From the NCBI GenBank assembly GCA_001701295.1, contig DAAV01000127.1:1260-9300 (forward strand): DNA of 8,041 nucleotides, written 5' to 3'. Below the pieces are notes generated by a model. That model searched no databases and was not told where the DNA came from. It was given only the letters and a program-made list of their open reading frames with translations. Within the stretch, counting starts at the first letter, position 1. Each line of letters begins with the position of its first letter. Positions 1 to 7,116 of this stretch are shown piece after piece. Origin of the DNA: Bacteroidales bacterium H10 (GTDB taxonomy: Bacteria > Bacteroidota > Bacteroidia > Bacteroidales > Muribaculaceae). Both the position numbers and the translations under genes were made by a program.

Positions 1-1051
1 CCTCCCCGGATCTCACCAGAGGCAATCCCTGTACGCTCGAATCATCACCGCTAAACACATCTGCCGACGGTGATATGGCTATATCAAACGGACCGTCGTA
101 ATCTTCAGGTGCCCACATTGCGATTCGCTGCGAATTGCAAGGCATATCAAATACACCGAGTCCTGTCGTTCCCCACCACTCTTCACCTATAATGATGCCA
201 CGGCACACAAAGGTAAAATAAGAGGGATGCCCGAGTTTATCAATATAGTACTGATCATATGCATCCGTAATAGGCGTACTGGCATAACTCTGGTCAGAAA
301 CCTGCCATCCGGCAGATGACACCGGCCCGCATATCTCTTTACTGTAATCAACAGGAATGAGATAAGAAACCACTTCATTTTCCGCGCCTATTATATCCGA
401 ACGCACCATAGAAAAACGGCTGTCCGGCCTATCAGTGGTAAGAATATAATTGCATTCCATATATGCAAGTGTCTCGCCCGCCCAGACAAGGACGCCATTA
501 TGCGTCACAAGATCTATAAAGTCTCCTGTAGTACAGTTGGATGGATCTGTATATGAGGGAAGAGTGAGCTTATTACCTTGCGAATCAACATGTGAAATAC
601 GTGTGGTATAAGAAGCTGTTGCAGGATCGAATTTCAGATCTACAGCCGACGCACCAATTTCCACGTCTTCTTTGATAAGGATTATTCTCTCGGCGGCCTC
701 ATCGTCATCTATTATAGCCATAAAATCATATGTACCCTCAGGGAGTACGAATGAAAATGAAGTTTCAGACAGCTGATCCGGTTCGTAATATCCTTCTTCT
801 ACAGATTGGGATTCGACTGCTATGAGAGTAAAGACATATTGCTGTTTCTCCTTGTCGAGAATAAATTCCGCATTTACGCCGGTTTCTGCGGATTTTGCTT
901 TTTTTACCAGAGAAGGCAATGATCTCATTTTTCCGGCCAATGTCACGGCTTCCGCACGCGATGGCTTACCTATCACCGATACAGGAACTGTCTTCGCATT
1001 GGCGCCCGTGAGCAAAGCCATACTTGCGAGTAAAGTAAAAATCTTTTTCAT
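1..1051 (-). CDS. Secreted protein of unknown function, C-terminus cut by window edge
   Basis: The frame is open from the ATG at 1051-1049 to the left edge, giving 350 complete codons without a stop. The first 19 residues form a clear Sec signal peptide: MKK, a hydrophobic stretch, then GANA, with likely cleavage after A19. There is no lipobox Cys. Residues 60-150 look like beta-sandwich strands, including an 'LPEGTYDF' turn at 103-110 and 'LKFDP' at 139-143, reminiscent of small prealbumin/Cna-like folds in Bacteroidales surface proteins; that is only a resemblance. Residues 170-350 are rich in Tyr, Trp and Asp, with four Cys (173, 200, 241, 283) and another at 305. No catalytic motif was recognised. 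The missing C-terminus may carry a sorting tail. It is divergent from membrane regulator A across a 232-bp promoter region, so it is a plausible target of that regulator. The existence of the gene is firm; its function is unknown. Confidence 0.85.
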   Translation of the reverse strand, partial: MKKIFTLLASMALLTGANAKTVPVSVIGKPSRAEAVTLAGKMRSLPSLVKKAKSAETGVNAEFILDKEKQQYVFTLIAVESQSVEEGYYEPDQLSETSFSFVLPEGTYDFMAIIDDDEAAERIILIKEDVEIGASAVDLKFDPATASYTTRISHVDSQGNKLTLPSYTDPSNCTTGDFIDLVTHNGVLVWAGETLAYMECNYILTTDRPDSRFSMVRSDIIGAENEVVSYLIPVDYSKEICGPVSSAGWQVSDQSYASTPITDAYDQYYIDKLGHPSYFTFVCRGIIIGEEWWGTTGLGVFDMPCNSQRIAMWAPEDYDGPFDIAISPSADVFSGDDSSVQGLPLVRSGE

Positions 1052-1074
1052 AAATCAAAAAATTTAGAGATTCG

Positions 1075-1107
1075 CAAAGATATACTTTTTGCTTCACGAT
1101 CACCAAA
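1075..1107 (-). promoter_or_regulatory. Bacteroidota-type promoter for the leftward secreted-protein gene
   Basis: Read on the minus strand, TTTG (1107-1104) is followed after 21 bp by TATCTTTG (1082-1075), an exact match to the Bacteroides TTTG / TAnnTTTG promoter consensus at normal spacing. The -7 box ends 23 nt before the ATG at 1051, so the leader would be under about 20 nt. It is A/T-rich with no Shine-Dalgarno sequence. A second TAnnTTTG match, TAAATTTG (1111-1104), overlaps the upstream box but has no TTTG at the right distance, so it is less likely to be used. Confidence 0.65.
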
Positions 1108-1229
1108 TTTACCACTTCTACAAACCCTCTACATTATCCAAAATATTTATAATTAAATAATTACAATATCCACAAACCAATAATTCCAAAAAATATCACT
1201 GGCAACAGATATACACGACACTCCCCGTA

Positions 1230-1261
1230 TTTGCACAAGAGGGAAATAATTACTACCTTAG
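1230..1261 (+). promoter_or_regulatory. Bacteroidota-type promoter for membrane regulator A
   Basis: TTTG (1230-1233) is followed after 20 bp by TACCTTAG (1254-1261), which matches TAnnTTTG except for one base. The -7 box ends 22 nt before the ATG at 1284, almost the same geometry as the leftward promoter of this region (23 nt). If used, transcription would begin near 1266-1269, downstream of the ATG at 1263, which makes 1284 the real start codon. Confidence 0.5.
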
Positions 1262-1283
1262 AATGCCTTTAATTAAAACATAC

Positions 1284-2969
1284 ATGACCCGGAATATCAT
1301 AAGAGGATTGTTATTACTGTCGGTGATATCGCTGATGTCGGGATGCACTGACAGAGGAAAACTGAATCCACTCGGTTGGGAGAGAATTTCCCCCGAAGCT
1401 GATTCGCTCACTCTCGCAATTGAGCGCACAATCAATAATGATGAATCCGCAGACTCTGCCGAAATACTTCTTTCAAAGTTAAGAAGAGTAGCCGACACTC
1501 TATCCTATACCGGCAATCTTAATGCAAGGTTAGTATTGTTCGAGACCGGCATTCTCGGGCTACGCCACAAAAGCAAAGAGGCATTGGCTAAAATTGACAG
1601 TCTAAAGGAAACTGTCGATTCGGCATCGGATACTTATCTGTTTTACCGAATAAAATCGCGGGAAGGTTTTGTCGACAGCATTTCAAACTATACAGTCCAT
1701 AAAAAGCTTTTAGAACAACTGAATTATTTCACCAAAACAAAAGACAGTGTAAGCCTTGCCGCCAATCTGATTTATCTGTCACAAAGATATCTCGCGGTGG
1801 CTGATTATAACCTTGCCTTGCAATCTTCAAAAAAGGCAGATACTATACTCCGCGGAATCAACTATAGCGAAACAGCTTTCAAGAACAAAATCAATATCAC
1901 TATAATGTATGATTGCATGGGGGACTCTACGGCACGCGACAGTCTTATTCTCGAAATGCTTAATGACAAGACATATGCAAACAACATAAATTTTTACTCG
2001 GCTTTGCTTGTAAACGCCTATTCATTTCTACACGATGCCACATATCTGAAAGAAGCATATGGCATAATAAAGAATGACAAGGCATTTGCCGGGAGAAAAG
2101 CAATTGCGGAAGCTTTGATAGCCGATGAATTGAGAAAATCCGGAATAATGGATTCCGCCTCTCTATATGCCGATATGTCATTCAAAGGTATAAAATACGT
2201 AAACAATTTCAGTCATCGTGCGGAAATGTGCCGTATCTATCATGATCTTGCTATCGAAGACGGGGACTCATTGAAAGCTTGCCGCTACTATCGGCTGATG
2301 AAAGAATATGAAGATTCGGCACGACAAGATGCAAACCCGACCGCCACGGCGCGAATAAACTATGCCGTAGAACTTGAGAAAGAACGGCTCATGCTACGGC
2401 AGAAAAAGAGAGAAGACCGGCTCATCGCGGTGATCGCGGTGCTGCTTATTCTGGTGACAGGAGCAGTGATCATCATTATTCTTATGATAAGACATGGGCG
2501 CATGAAAACCATGATGGCAAAGGCCACGAAGGAACGGGACAAAAGCTATCATGCCGCGGCATTGTCGATCATGTCGGCAAAGGAAAAGGAGAACCGGCTG
2601 CGCGACATGGCCGAGATCGTTTCAACCGGCGGCAACGAGAACGGCATCTCCAATCAGGACAAACGCAGGATCCTTTCGTCTTTGCGCGTAAGCATTGCCG
2701 AATCATCCGACTGGAACAATTTCATAGAGGCATTCACCGGATTGCATCCCGATTTTGAGAAAGAACTGCGCAAGAAGTTTCCCACACTGTCGACAAAACA
2801 GGTGCAGCTGTGCTGCTTCATAAAAATGGGACTTGACACAAACCGCATAGCGCATCTCATGTCGGTCAAACCGGAGACAATATGGCAGAACCGCTGGCGT
2901 CTGAAACAAAAGATGGGACTCGACTCGGACGAATCCCTACAGCAACTCCTCAACTCCATCAGTGAATAA
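1284..2969 (+). CDS. Membrane regulator A: TPR-like sensor with cytoplasmic LuxR-type HTH
   Basis: This 561-residue protein probably carries a periplasmic signal straight to DNA. It opens with a lipoprotein-type signal ending LMSGC (Cys21). A helical TPR-like part follows to about 375, with the clearest repeat near 157-190. One membrane segment lies at 380-402, then a charged, probably coiled-coil linker (403-450) and a LuxR/GerE-like HTH at 502-546. The 'F...FP.LS' lead-in before the HTH is typical of Bacteroidota regulators of this type. There is no receiver or kinase domain, so it reads as a one-component transmembrane regulator. I chose ATG 1284 over ATG 1263 because the promoter boxes imply transcription starts after 1263 and because 1284 gives a normal signal peptide (MTRNIIRG then hydrophobic). 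It is divergent from the secreted-protein gene on its left and tail to tail with regulator B. Its first two thirds are clearly more A/T-rich than its last third. The ligand and target genes are unknown. Confidence 0.85.
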   Translation: MTRNIIRGLLLLSVISLMSGCTDRGKLNPLGWERISPEADSLTLAIERTINNDESADSAEILLSKLRRVADTLSYTGNLNARLVLFETGILGLRHKSKEALAKIDSLKETVDSASDTYLFYRIKSREGFVDSISNYTVHKKLLEQLNYFTKTKDSVSLAANLIYLSQRYLAVADYNLALQSSKKADTILRGINYSETAFKNKINITIMYDCMGDSTARDSLILEMLNDKTYANNINFYSALLVNAYSFLHDATYLKEAYGIIKNDKAFAGRKAIAEALIADELRKSGIMDSASLYADMSFKGIKYVNNFSHRAEMCRIYHDLAIEDGDSLKACRYYRLMKEYEDSARQDANPTATARINYAVELEKERLMLRQKKREDRLIAVIAVLLILVTGAVIIIILMIRHGRMKTMMAKATKERDKSYHAAALSIMSAKEKENRLRDMAEIVSTGGNENGISNQDKRRILSSLRVSIAESSDWNNFIEAFTGLHPDFEKELRKKFPTLSTKQVQLCCFIKMGLDTNRIAHLMSVKPETIWQNRWRLKQKMGLDSDESLQQLLNSISE

Positions 2970-2977
2970 CGACACTA

Positions 2978-4657
2978 CTAATCGGAACGGGGCGGCACAC
3001 GATTGAATCTGCGCAGAAAATCCTCGAGACTCTGATCCGCATCAAGGCCAAGGCGGATACGCAGACGACTTCTTCCGCGGTATACCGAGGCCGGTTCTAT
3101 ATTCAGTATGTTACTTATCTGCCTGCTGTCAAGCCCTGCAGCCAGCAAGGACGCAAGTTTCAGCTGACTCTCCGACAATGCAGGGAAAGCGTCTTTCAGC
3201 CTGGCTATAAAATCGGCGTCAAGTTCACTGCTTAGTTTCAGAAAACTCTGCCGCGTATTTTCATTGCCTTTGTGTACACGCAGCATCCGCGCCACTGTGT
3301 CGGCGGTGGTTGCGTCAATCGTCCTGTTGTCTTTCAGCACATTCAGCTGATCGGTAATATCCGATATAAGCCGCTCGTTTTCCTCAAGTACGATAGTATG
3401 CGCCATAAGAGTCTGATGAGTCTGTCTTTTTTCCTCTTCGGCGACCTTGTCACTATATTTGCGTTCGGCATTCCTTTTCTTTATATAGAAAACAGTGACC
3501 AGCAGAGCCGCCACAAGCGCCACTATAGATATGCCGAGCCACAGCGCAAGGCGATAACGCCTCAGCTGCTCGCTCTGCTCCACTATTTTTATTTTAGACA
3601 GTGTGTCAAGATGAGTTATCCCCGGCCCGTTCATCTCTGCATCTATACTGTCACGGACATTGATACACTTGGAAAATATGGCGGCCGACATCTCATAATC
3701 CCCAAGTGATCTGTAGGCCTGAGCCATATGCCTGTATATCAGGTAATGATATCGGCGCGAGGATTCATTGCCCGAAGAGAGTTCGATGCCTTTCTTTATA
3801 TACTGCAGCCCCTCCTCCGGATTGCCATGACGTGAGAGCCAGTCCCCCTTCATCGACAACATGACAGGCAATTGATCTATATAATTATGTTTCTGCGCCA
3901 ATACGATGGCCTCGTCAATAAACTGCACTGAGTCAAGATAGATAAATGAGTTCTGAAGCAACCGCTCCCGTATATAGTCATCTTTCATGACCTCGGGATC
4001 ATTCCTCAGAGAACCGTATATATTTTCTCTGACATCAAGGGGTGAAGCGAGAGCTATATTAAGCCTGACAATATAAACGTTGCGTTCCTGCCCCCCTTTC
4101 AGATAAATCTTCTCGGCCTGCCGGTAATAATCGAGTGCGCGCACCGTATCCTGAAGGAAATACATCACGTTGCCCATGGCATTCAGACTCATGGCTTCTT
4201 CATAGGGCATATGCATCTTTCTGAAATAATTTATACAGTGGGCAAGTATTTCATAACGCCTCGACATATCAAATACCAGCTCGGACTGGAGGATCTTCAA
4301 CCGATGCCAGTCATAAGGACACTCGGCCGAATCAATAAGCGTCTCGGCCGAATCGAGGACGGACTGCTGACGCTTATGGTCGAAAGCAGGTATATCCATG
4401 GACTTAAGATATGCCGCACGGAATTGCAAAATTTTATTGTCCGGTTCTGTAGCGGCGATGCTGTCCAGACTCCGATAAAAGAATGATGAGGAGAGATCTC
4501 TGCCGAGTTTACTTCTCATTCTTTCATATCCAAGCAACACGGAGTCCGCCTCCGCATTTCCTGACGATGGCCACTGAAACACGTGATCAATGGGAGCCGG
4601 CTTCTCGCAGCCGACAAAAAGCAAAATCAATATAAAAGCGAGAAGCAATCTGTTCAT
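2978..4657 (-). CDS. Membrane regulator B: TPR sensor with cytoplasmic LuxR-type HTH
   Basis: This 559-residue protein has the same design as regulator A. A short lipoprotein-type signal ends FVGC (Cys17). TPR-like helix pairs are clearest at about 150-187 ('ALDYYRQAEKIYL'), 263-295 and 300-337. One membrane segment lies at 370-392, followed by a Lys/Arg/Glu-rich linker and a LuxR/GerE-like HTH at 494-538, then a 21-residue tail. No kinase or receiver domain is present. Aligned without gaps over 55 residues, the HTH and its tail share 19 identities with regulator A, so they are old paralogues rather than a recent duplication. Recognition-helix residues differ (SVYRGRSRLR here, TIWQNRWRLK in A), so different operators are expected. 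No Met lies downstream before the lipobox, so the start is firm even though a TAnnTTTG box ends only 4 nt upstream. It is divergent from the adhesin-like gene, its most likely target by position. Confidence 0.87.
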   Translation of the reverse strand: MNRLLLAFILILLFVGCEKPAPIDHVFQWPSSGNAEADSVLLGYERMRSKLGRDLSSSFFYRSLDSIAATEPDNKILQFRAAYLKSMDIPAFDHKRQQSVLDSAETLIDSAECPYDWHRLKILQSELVFDMSRRYEILAHCINYFRKMHMPYEEAMSLNAMGNVMYFLQDTVRALDYYRQAEKIYLKGGQERNVYIVRLNIALASPLDVRENIYGSLRNDPEVMKDDYIRERLLQNSFIYLDSVQFIDEAIVLAQKHNYIDQLPVMLSMKGDWLSRHGNPEEGLQYIKKGIELSSGNESSRRYHYLIYRHMAQAYRSLGDYEMSAAIFSKCINVRDSIDAEMNGPGITHLDTLSKIKIVEQSEQLRRYRLALWLGISIVALVAALLVTVFYIKKRNAERKYSDKVAEEEKRQTHQTLMAHTIVLEENERLISDITDQLNVLKDNRTIDATTADTVARMLRVHKGNENTRQSFLKLSSELDADFIARLKDAFPALSESQLKLASLLAAGLDSRQISNILNIEPASVYRGRSRLRIRLGLDADQSLEDFLRRFNRVPPRSD

Positions 4658-4661
4658 GTGG

Positions 4662-4669
4662 CAAATTTA
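4662..4669 (-). promoter_or_regulatory. Possible -7 promoter box for regulator B
   Basis: The minus strand reads TAAATTTG here, an exact TAnnTTTG match, ending 4 nt before the ATG at 4657. Transcription would then begin at or next to the start codon, giving a leaderless or nearly leaderless mRNA. No TTTG lies 19-21 bp upstream (the bases there read TGTC or similar), so the box may be fortuitous or may need an activator. Confidence 0.3.
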
Positions 4670-4704
4670 AGGATTTTTGTCAATAAAATGACATATTTAC
4701 AGGG

Positions 4705-4726
4705 TTGTACATATATTGTACATATG
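4705..4726 (+). repeat. Two abutting 11-bp direct repeats, candidate operator
   Basis: TTGTACATATA (4705-4715) is followed immediately by TTGTACATATG (4716-4726); ten of eleven positions are identical and the period is close to one helical turn. Each copy contains the palindrome GTAC. It lies in the 228-bp region between regulator B and the adhesin-like gene, 48 bp from the start codon of B. The position fits a protein-binding site, but the bound protein is unknown. No copy was seen in the other divergent region at 1052-1283. Confidence 0.4.
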
Positions 4727-4885
4727 TTTTTTATGGTAAAACGCTTTGAAATATCGAATTTTGCAAGCGTCGGAATAAGCATAATATGATTAACCGACAG
4801 GAATCCCCCCGATAAATTGTAAACCTATACTGTTTGCCTCGGACGGCAATTGATAAATCCAACAATATTTAAACCGATAATGACT

Positions 4886-6976
4886 ATGAACAAGAAATTG
4901 ATTATTGCGATGATGGCGTTTTCCGCCGCAGCATTGCCCGCGATGTGCGCCGCACCCGACTGGGTCAAAGGGGCACCACGTAATCTTACAGTCACCCCCG
5001 ACGGTTCGGATCTTCTTCTGACATGGGACTGGAGTGTTCCTGCGAATCCCACGTATGAATATGGTTTCGAGGGAGACTCGTTCCTGCCGCAAGGATGGGA
5101 AATCCGAAGTTCCGATAATGCGACCGAGACCTCCACATGGTTCCGCTATCCTGACTATTTTACCGGGGAAGGAGACGAGTTTCTGCTTCATTCCGGCTCA
5201 TGCAGCGCGATGATCGCCATGCACGATGAAAACCTCCCCCAGAACGAATGGCTCGTCATGAAAGCTCCCGCCAATGCACAATACCTTGAATTCTGGAGCT
5301 TTATACCGCCGGAAGTGGTTGAATTCGGAGCTGATCCCGATTTCCCGGATCATTATTATGTAAAGATAAGCCGGGACGGAGGCGAGACATGGAATATCCT
5401 GTGGGACGGCCGTCACGATCTTGACCAATGCGATGTGATGCAACAGGTATCACTCTTTCTTGGCGAGACCACTGACGAAAATACCCTCGTAGCATTCCAG
5501 GCGCTCAGCAGTGAGGAAGAAAGTCTTTACGGCATATGGGCCATAGATGACATCTGCTTCTCAAGTATATCTGAAACCGGCGAATCATCAGGTCAGGTGG
5601 CCAGACACAATCCCGCCCGCACTCCGGAGGCTACCGAAGGATATTATTTCATAGTTTTCCGTGACGGCGAACAGGTGACAGACGAACTTGGACGTCGTTT
5701 CTGGCGCGATACCGAACAGAAAGCAGCAGGCACTTATGAATACGAAGTGTGCGTTATGGATATCGCGGCATATGAAATGTTCGAAAGCGCAAAGACTGAA
5801 TATACTATTTCCGACGAACCTGTGCCTGCCCCGGCAGACCTGCGGGCCGATGTCACTTTCCATGAGGACACCGGCAGATATGACATATCATTGTCATGGA
5901 ATAAACCGGACGGGCGCGATCCGATATATTATAACGTTTTTGGTGACGGCGCACGCATAGGGTATGAACTTGAGGAAACCGGCATGGGGCAGACCGGTCT
6001 TTACAAGGGAGTATACAGTTATGAAGTCATCGCGGAATATGCCAATCCTCTCGGCACCTCCGATCCGGCTCGGGTGACCGTAGCCTGCGGCACATCTTAT
6101 CCGCCTGAAAATGTCCGTGTGGAAAACGGCACTCTGCTGTGGGACAAGCCGGCCGGGCCTTCATCGCCGACAGGTTATGACGTATACCGTGGCAACGAAA
6201 AGCTTAAGGAATCAACAACTGAAATGACACTGCCGCTTGACGGGAAGCTGAATGAAAAATGCAGATACAGCGTGCATGCCGTCTATGCCGACGGTACGCG
6301 CTCGCTTCCGGCATACATTGATGCCGGAGAGCCTGCGACTCATGCTCTTCCTTTGGTCGAGAATTTCGACGGAGGCCATCTGCCGGCCGGATGGAGCGTA
6401 GAAAAAGGCTTCGATGCCGTCAAATCAGTTTACCTGTGGAGATTCGACAACTGGTACGGCATAGACGTACCTGCAGCATTCAGTGGTGAGTTTGCCTCGA
6501 TCTCAAGCGAAGTAATCCCGGGTGCGGACATGTGCGGAATGCTTGTCACCCCGACAATCGACTGTACGAACACCGATGAAATCGCAGTTATGTTCGATCT
6601 GTTTTATACTTCGCCACGCATGCTGTCACTTTGCGCTCTTGATCTTCAGGTTTCAACCGACGGCGGCGAGACCTGGGAAACAGCGTACAGTTTCAAAGAG
6701 GATACTGACGGATCGCAGAAGATTGACATTAGCCAGTACGCCGCCGGGCATAAAGCTCAGATACGCTGGTACTACCGCGACCGTTTTGCAAAATATGCCG
6801 CCATTGACAATGTGTTAATAACAGACGATCCTTCGGGAGTCGATGGAATAATCGAGGATAAACCGGACACCGCCGCCATATATTACACTCTTCAGGGCAT
6901 ACGCGTAGACAATCCGTCAAACGGTATCTATATCAAGATTTCCGGCGGCAAAAGCTGCAAGGTCGTAGTAAAATAA
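4886..6976 (+). CDS. Secreted FN3 / choice-of-anchor-J protein with C-terminal sorting-type tail
   Basis: This 696-residue protein is probably exported and held at the cell surface, where it may bind protein or glycan. The start MNKKLIIAMM gives a Sec signal peptide with cleavage near ALPAMCA; ATG 4880, two codons upstream, is equally possible. Domains in order: the first strands of an FN3 (about 25-55, 'NLTVTPDGSDLLLTWDW'), a choice-of-anchor-J / MAM-like domain (61-228, with 'LPQGW', 'DGGETW' and 'AIDDI'), the rest of that FN3 (252-308, 'FRDGEQV' and 'AGTYEYEV'), two more FN3 domains (about 312-402 and 404-490), a second choice-of-anchor-J domain (494-648, 'LPAGW', 'DGGETW', 'AIDNV'), and a tail (666-696) with 'LQGIRV..PSNGIYI' ending VVVK. 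That tail resembles short Bacteroidales C-terminal secretion/sorting tails; whether it is a type IX signal is inferred. No catalytic domain was seen. It is divergent from regulator B. No convincing promoter was found upstream. Confidence 0.88.
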   Translation: MNKKLIIAMMAFSAAALPAMCAAPDWVKGAPRNLTVTPDGSDLLLTWDWSVPANPTYEYGFEGDSFLPQGWEIRSSDNATETSTWFRYPDYFTGEGDEFLLHSGSCSAMIAMHDENLPQNEWLVMKAPANAQYLEFWSFIPPEVVEFGADPDFPDHYYVKISRDGGETWNILWDGRHDLDQCDVMQQVSLFLGETTDENTLVAFQALSSEEESLYGIWAIDDICFSSISETGESSGQVARHNPARTPEATEGYYFIVFRDGEQVTDELGRRFWRDTEQKAAGTYEYEVCVMDIAAYEMFESAKTEYTISDEPVPAPADLRADVTFHEDTGRYDISLSWNKPDGRDPIYYNVFGDGARIGYELEETGMGQTGLYKGVYSYEVIAEYANPLGTSDPARVTVACGTSYPPENVRVENGTLLWDKPAGPSSPTGYDVYRGNEKLKESTTEMTLPLDGKLNEKCRYSVHAVYADGTRSLPAYIDAGEPATHALPLVENFDGGHLPAGWSVEKGFDAVKSVYLWRFDNWYGIDVPAAFSGEFASISSEVIPGADMCGMLVTPTIDCTNTDEIAVMFDLFYTSPRMLSLCALDLQVSTDGGETWETAYSFKEDTDGSQKIDISQYAAGHKAQIRWYYRDRFAKYAAIDNVLITDDPSGVDGIIEDKPDTAAIYYTLQGIRVDNPSNGIYIKISGGKSCKVVVK

Positions 6977-6999
6977 CAATACCGTAACACTTCTTATAA

Positions 7000-7044
7000 A
7001 TCAACACCTTCCATCATTACGCCTGTATGATGGAAGGTGTTGAT
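7000..7044. terminator. Perfect 18-bp hairpin, likely bidirectional terminator
   Basis: ATCAACACCTTCCATCAT (7000-7017) is followed by a 9-nt loop and its exact reverse complement (7027-7044). It sits 23 bp after the stop of the adhesin-like gene and 72 bp beyond the stop of the convergent GH31 gene. The U-runs are weak on both sides (AATTTG rightward, TTATAAG leftward), so termination may rely on the long stem. Stem length, loop and convergent position make a shared terminator the best call. Confidence 0.7.
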
Positions 7045-7116
7045 AATTTGTCAATATGTGTTTCCTCAAAAATTTACGACTCGCATCCCACTCCTGTTCA
7101 CGAGGGTGTGGTCGGA

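Noticed and set aside
822..1067. 81-codon plus-strand reading frame
   Set aside because: It is antisense to the N-terminal part of the leftward secreted-protein gene, which has a good signal peptide and promoter.
1150..1163. TAATTA-AA-TAATTA inverted/direct repeat
   Set aside because: It lies in a strongly A/T-rich intergenic stretch where such short palindromes are expected by chance; no matching copy was seen at the other divergent region.
1263..1283. Upstream ATG adding seven residues to regulator A
   Set aside because: It lies directly after the probable -7 box (1254-1261), ahead of the expected transcription start, and would put an extra neutral segment before the lipoprotein signal.
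3272..3709. 145-codon plus-strand reading frame
   Set aside because: It is antisense to regulator B, which has clear domains in its own frame; the translation is low-complexity and without recognisable motifs.
4662..4683. TTGACA on the minus strand as an E. coli-type -35 box
   Set aside because: It is only 8 bp from the TAAATTTG box, not about 17, and Bacteroidota primary sigma factors do not use this consensus.
4826..4836. TATACTGTTTG as promoter of the adhesin-like gene
   Set aside because: The gap between TA and TTTG is three bases rather than two and no TTTG lies 19-21 bp upstream, so I could not support a promoter there.
4850..4879. TTG start extending the adhesin-like protein
   Set aside because: It needs a rare start codon and adds residues before a normal MNKK signal peptide; ATG 4886 or 4880 is more natural.
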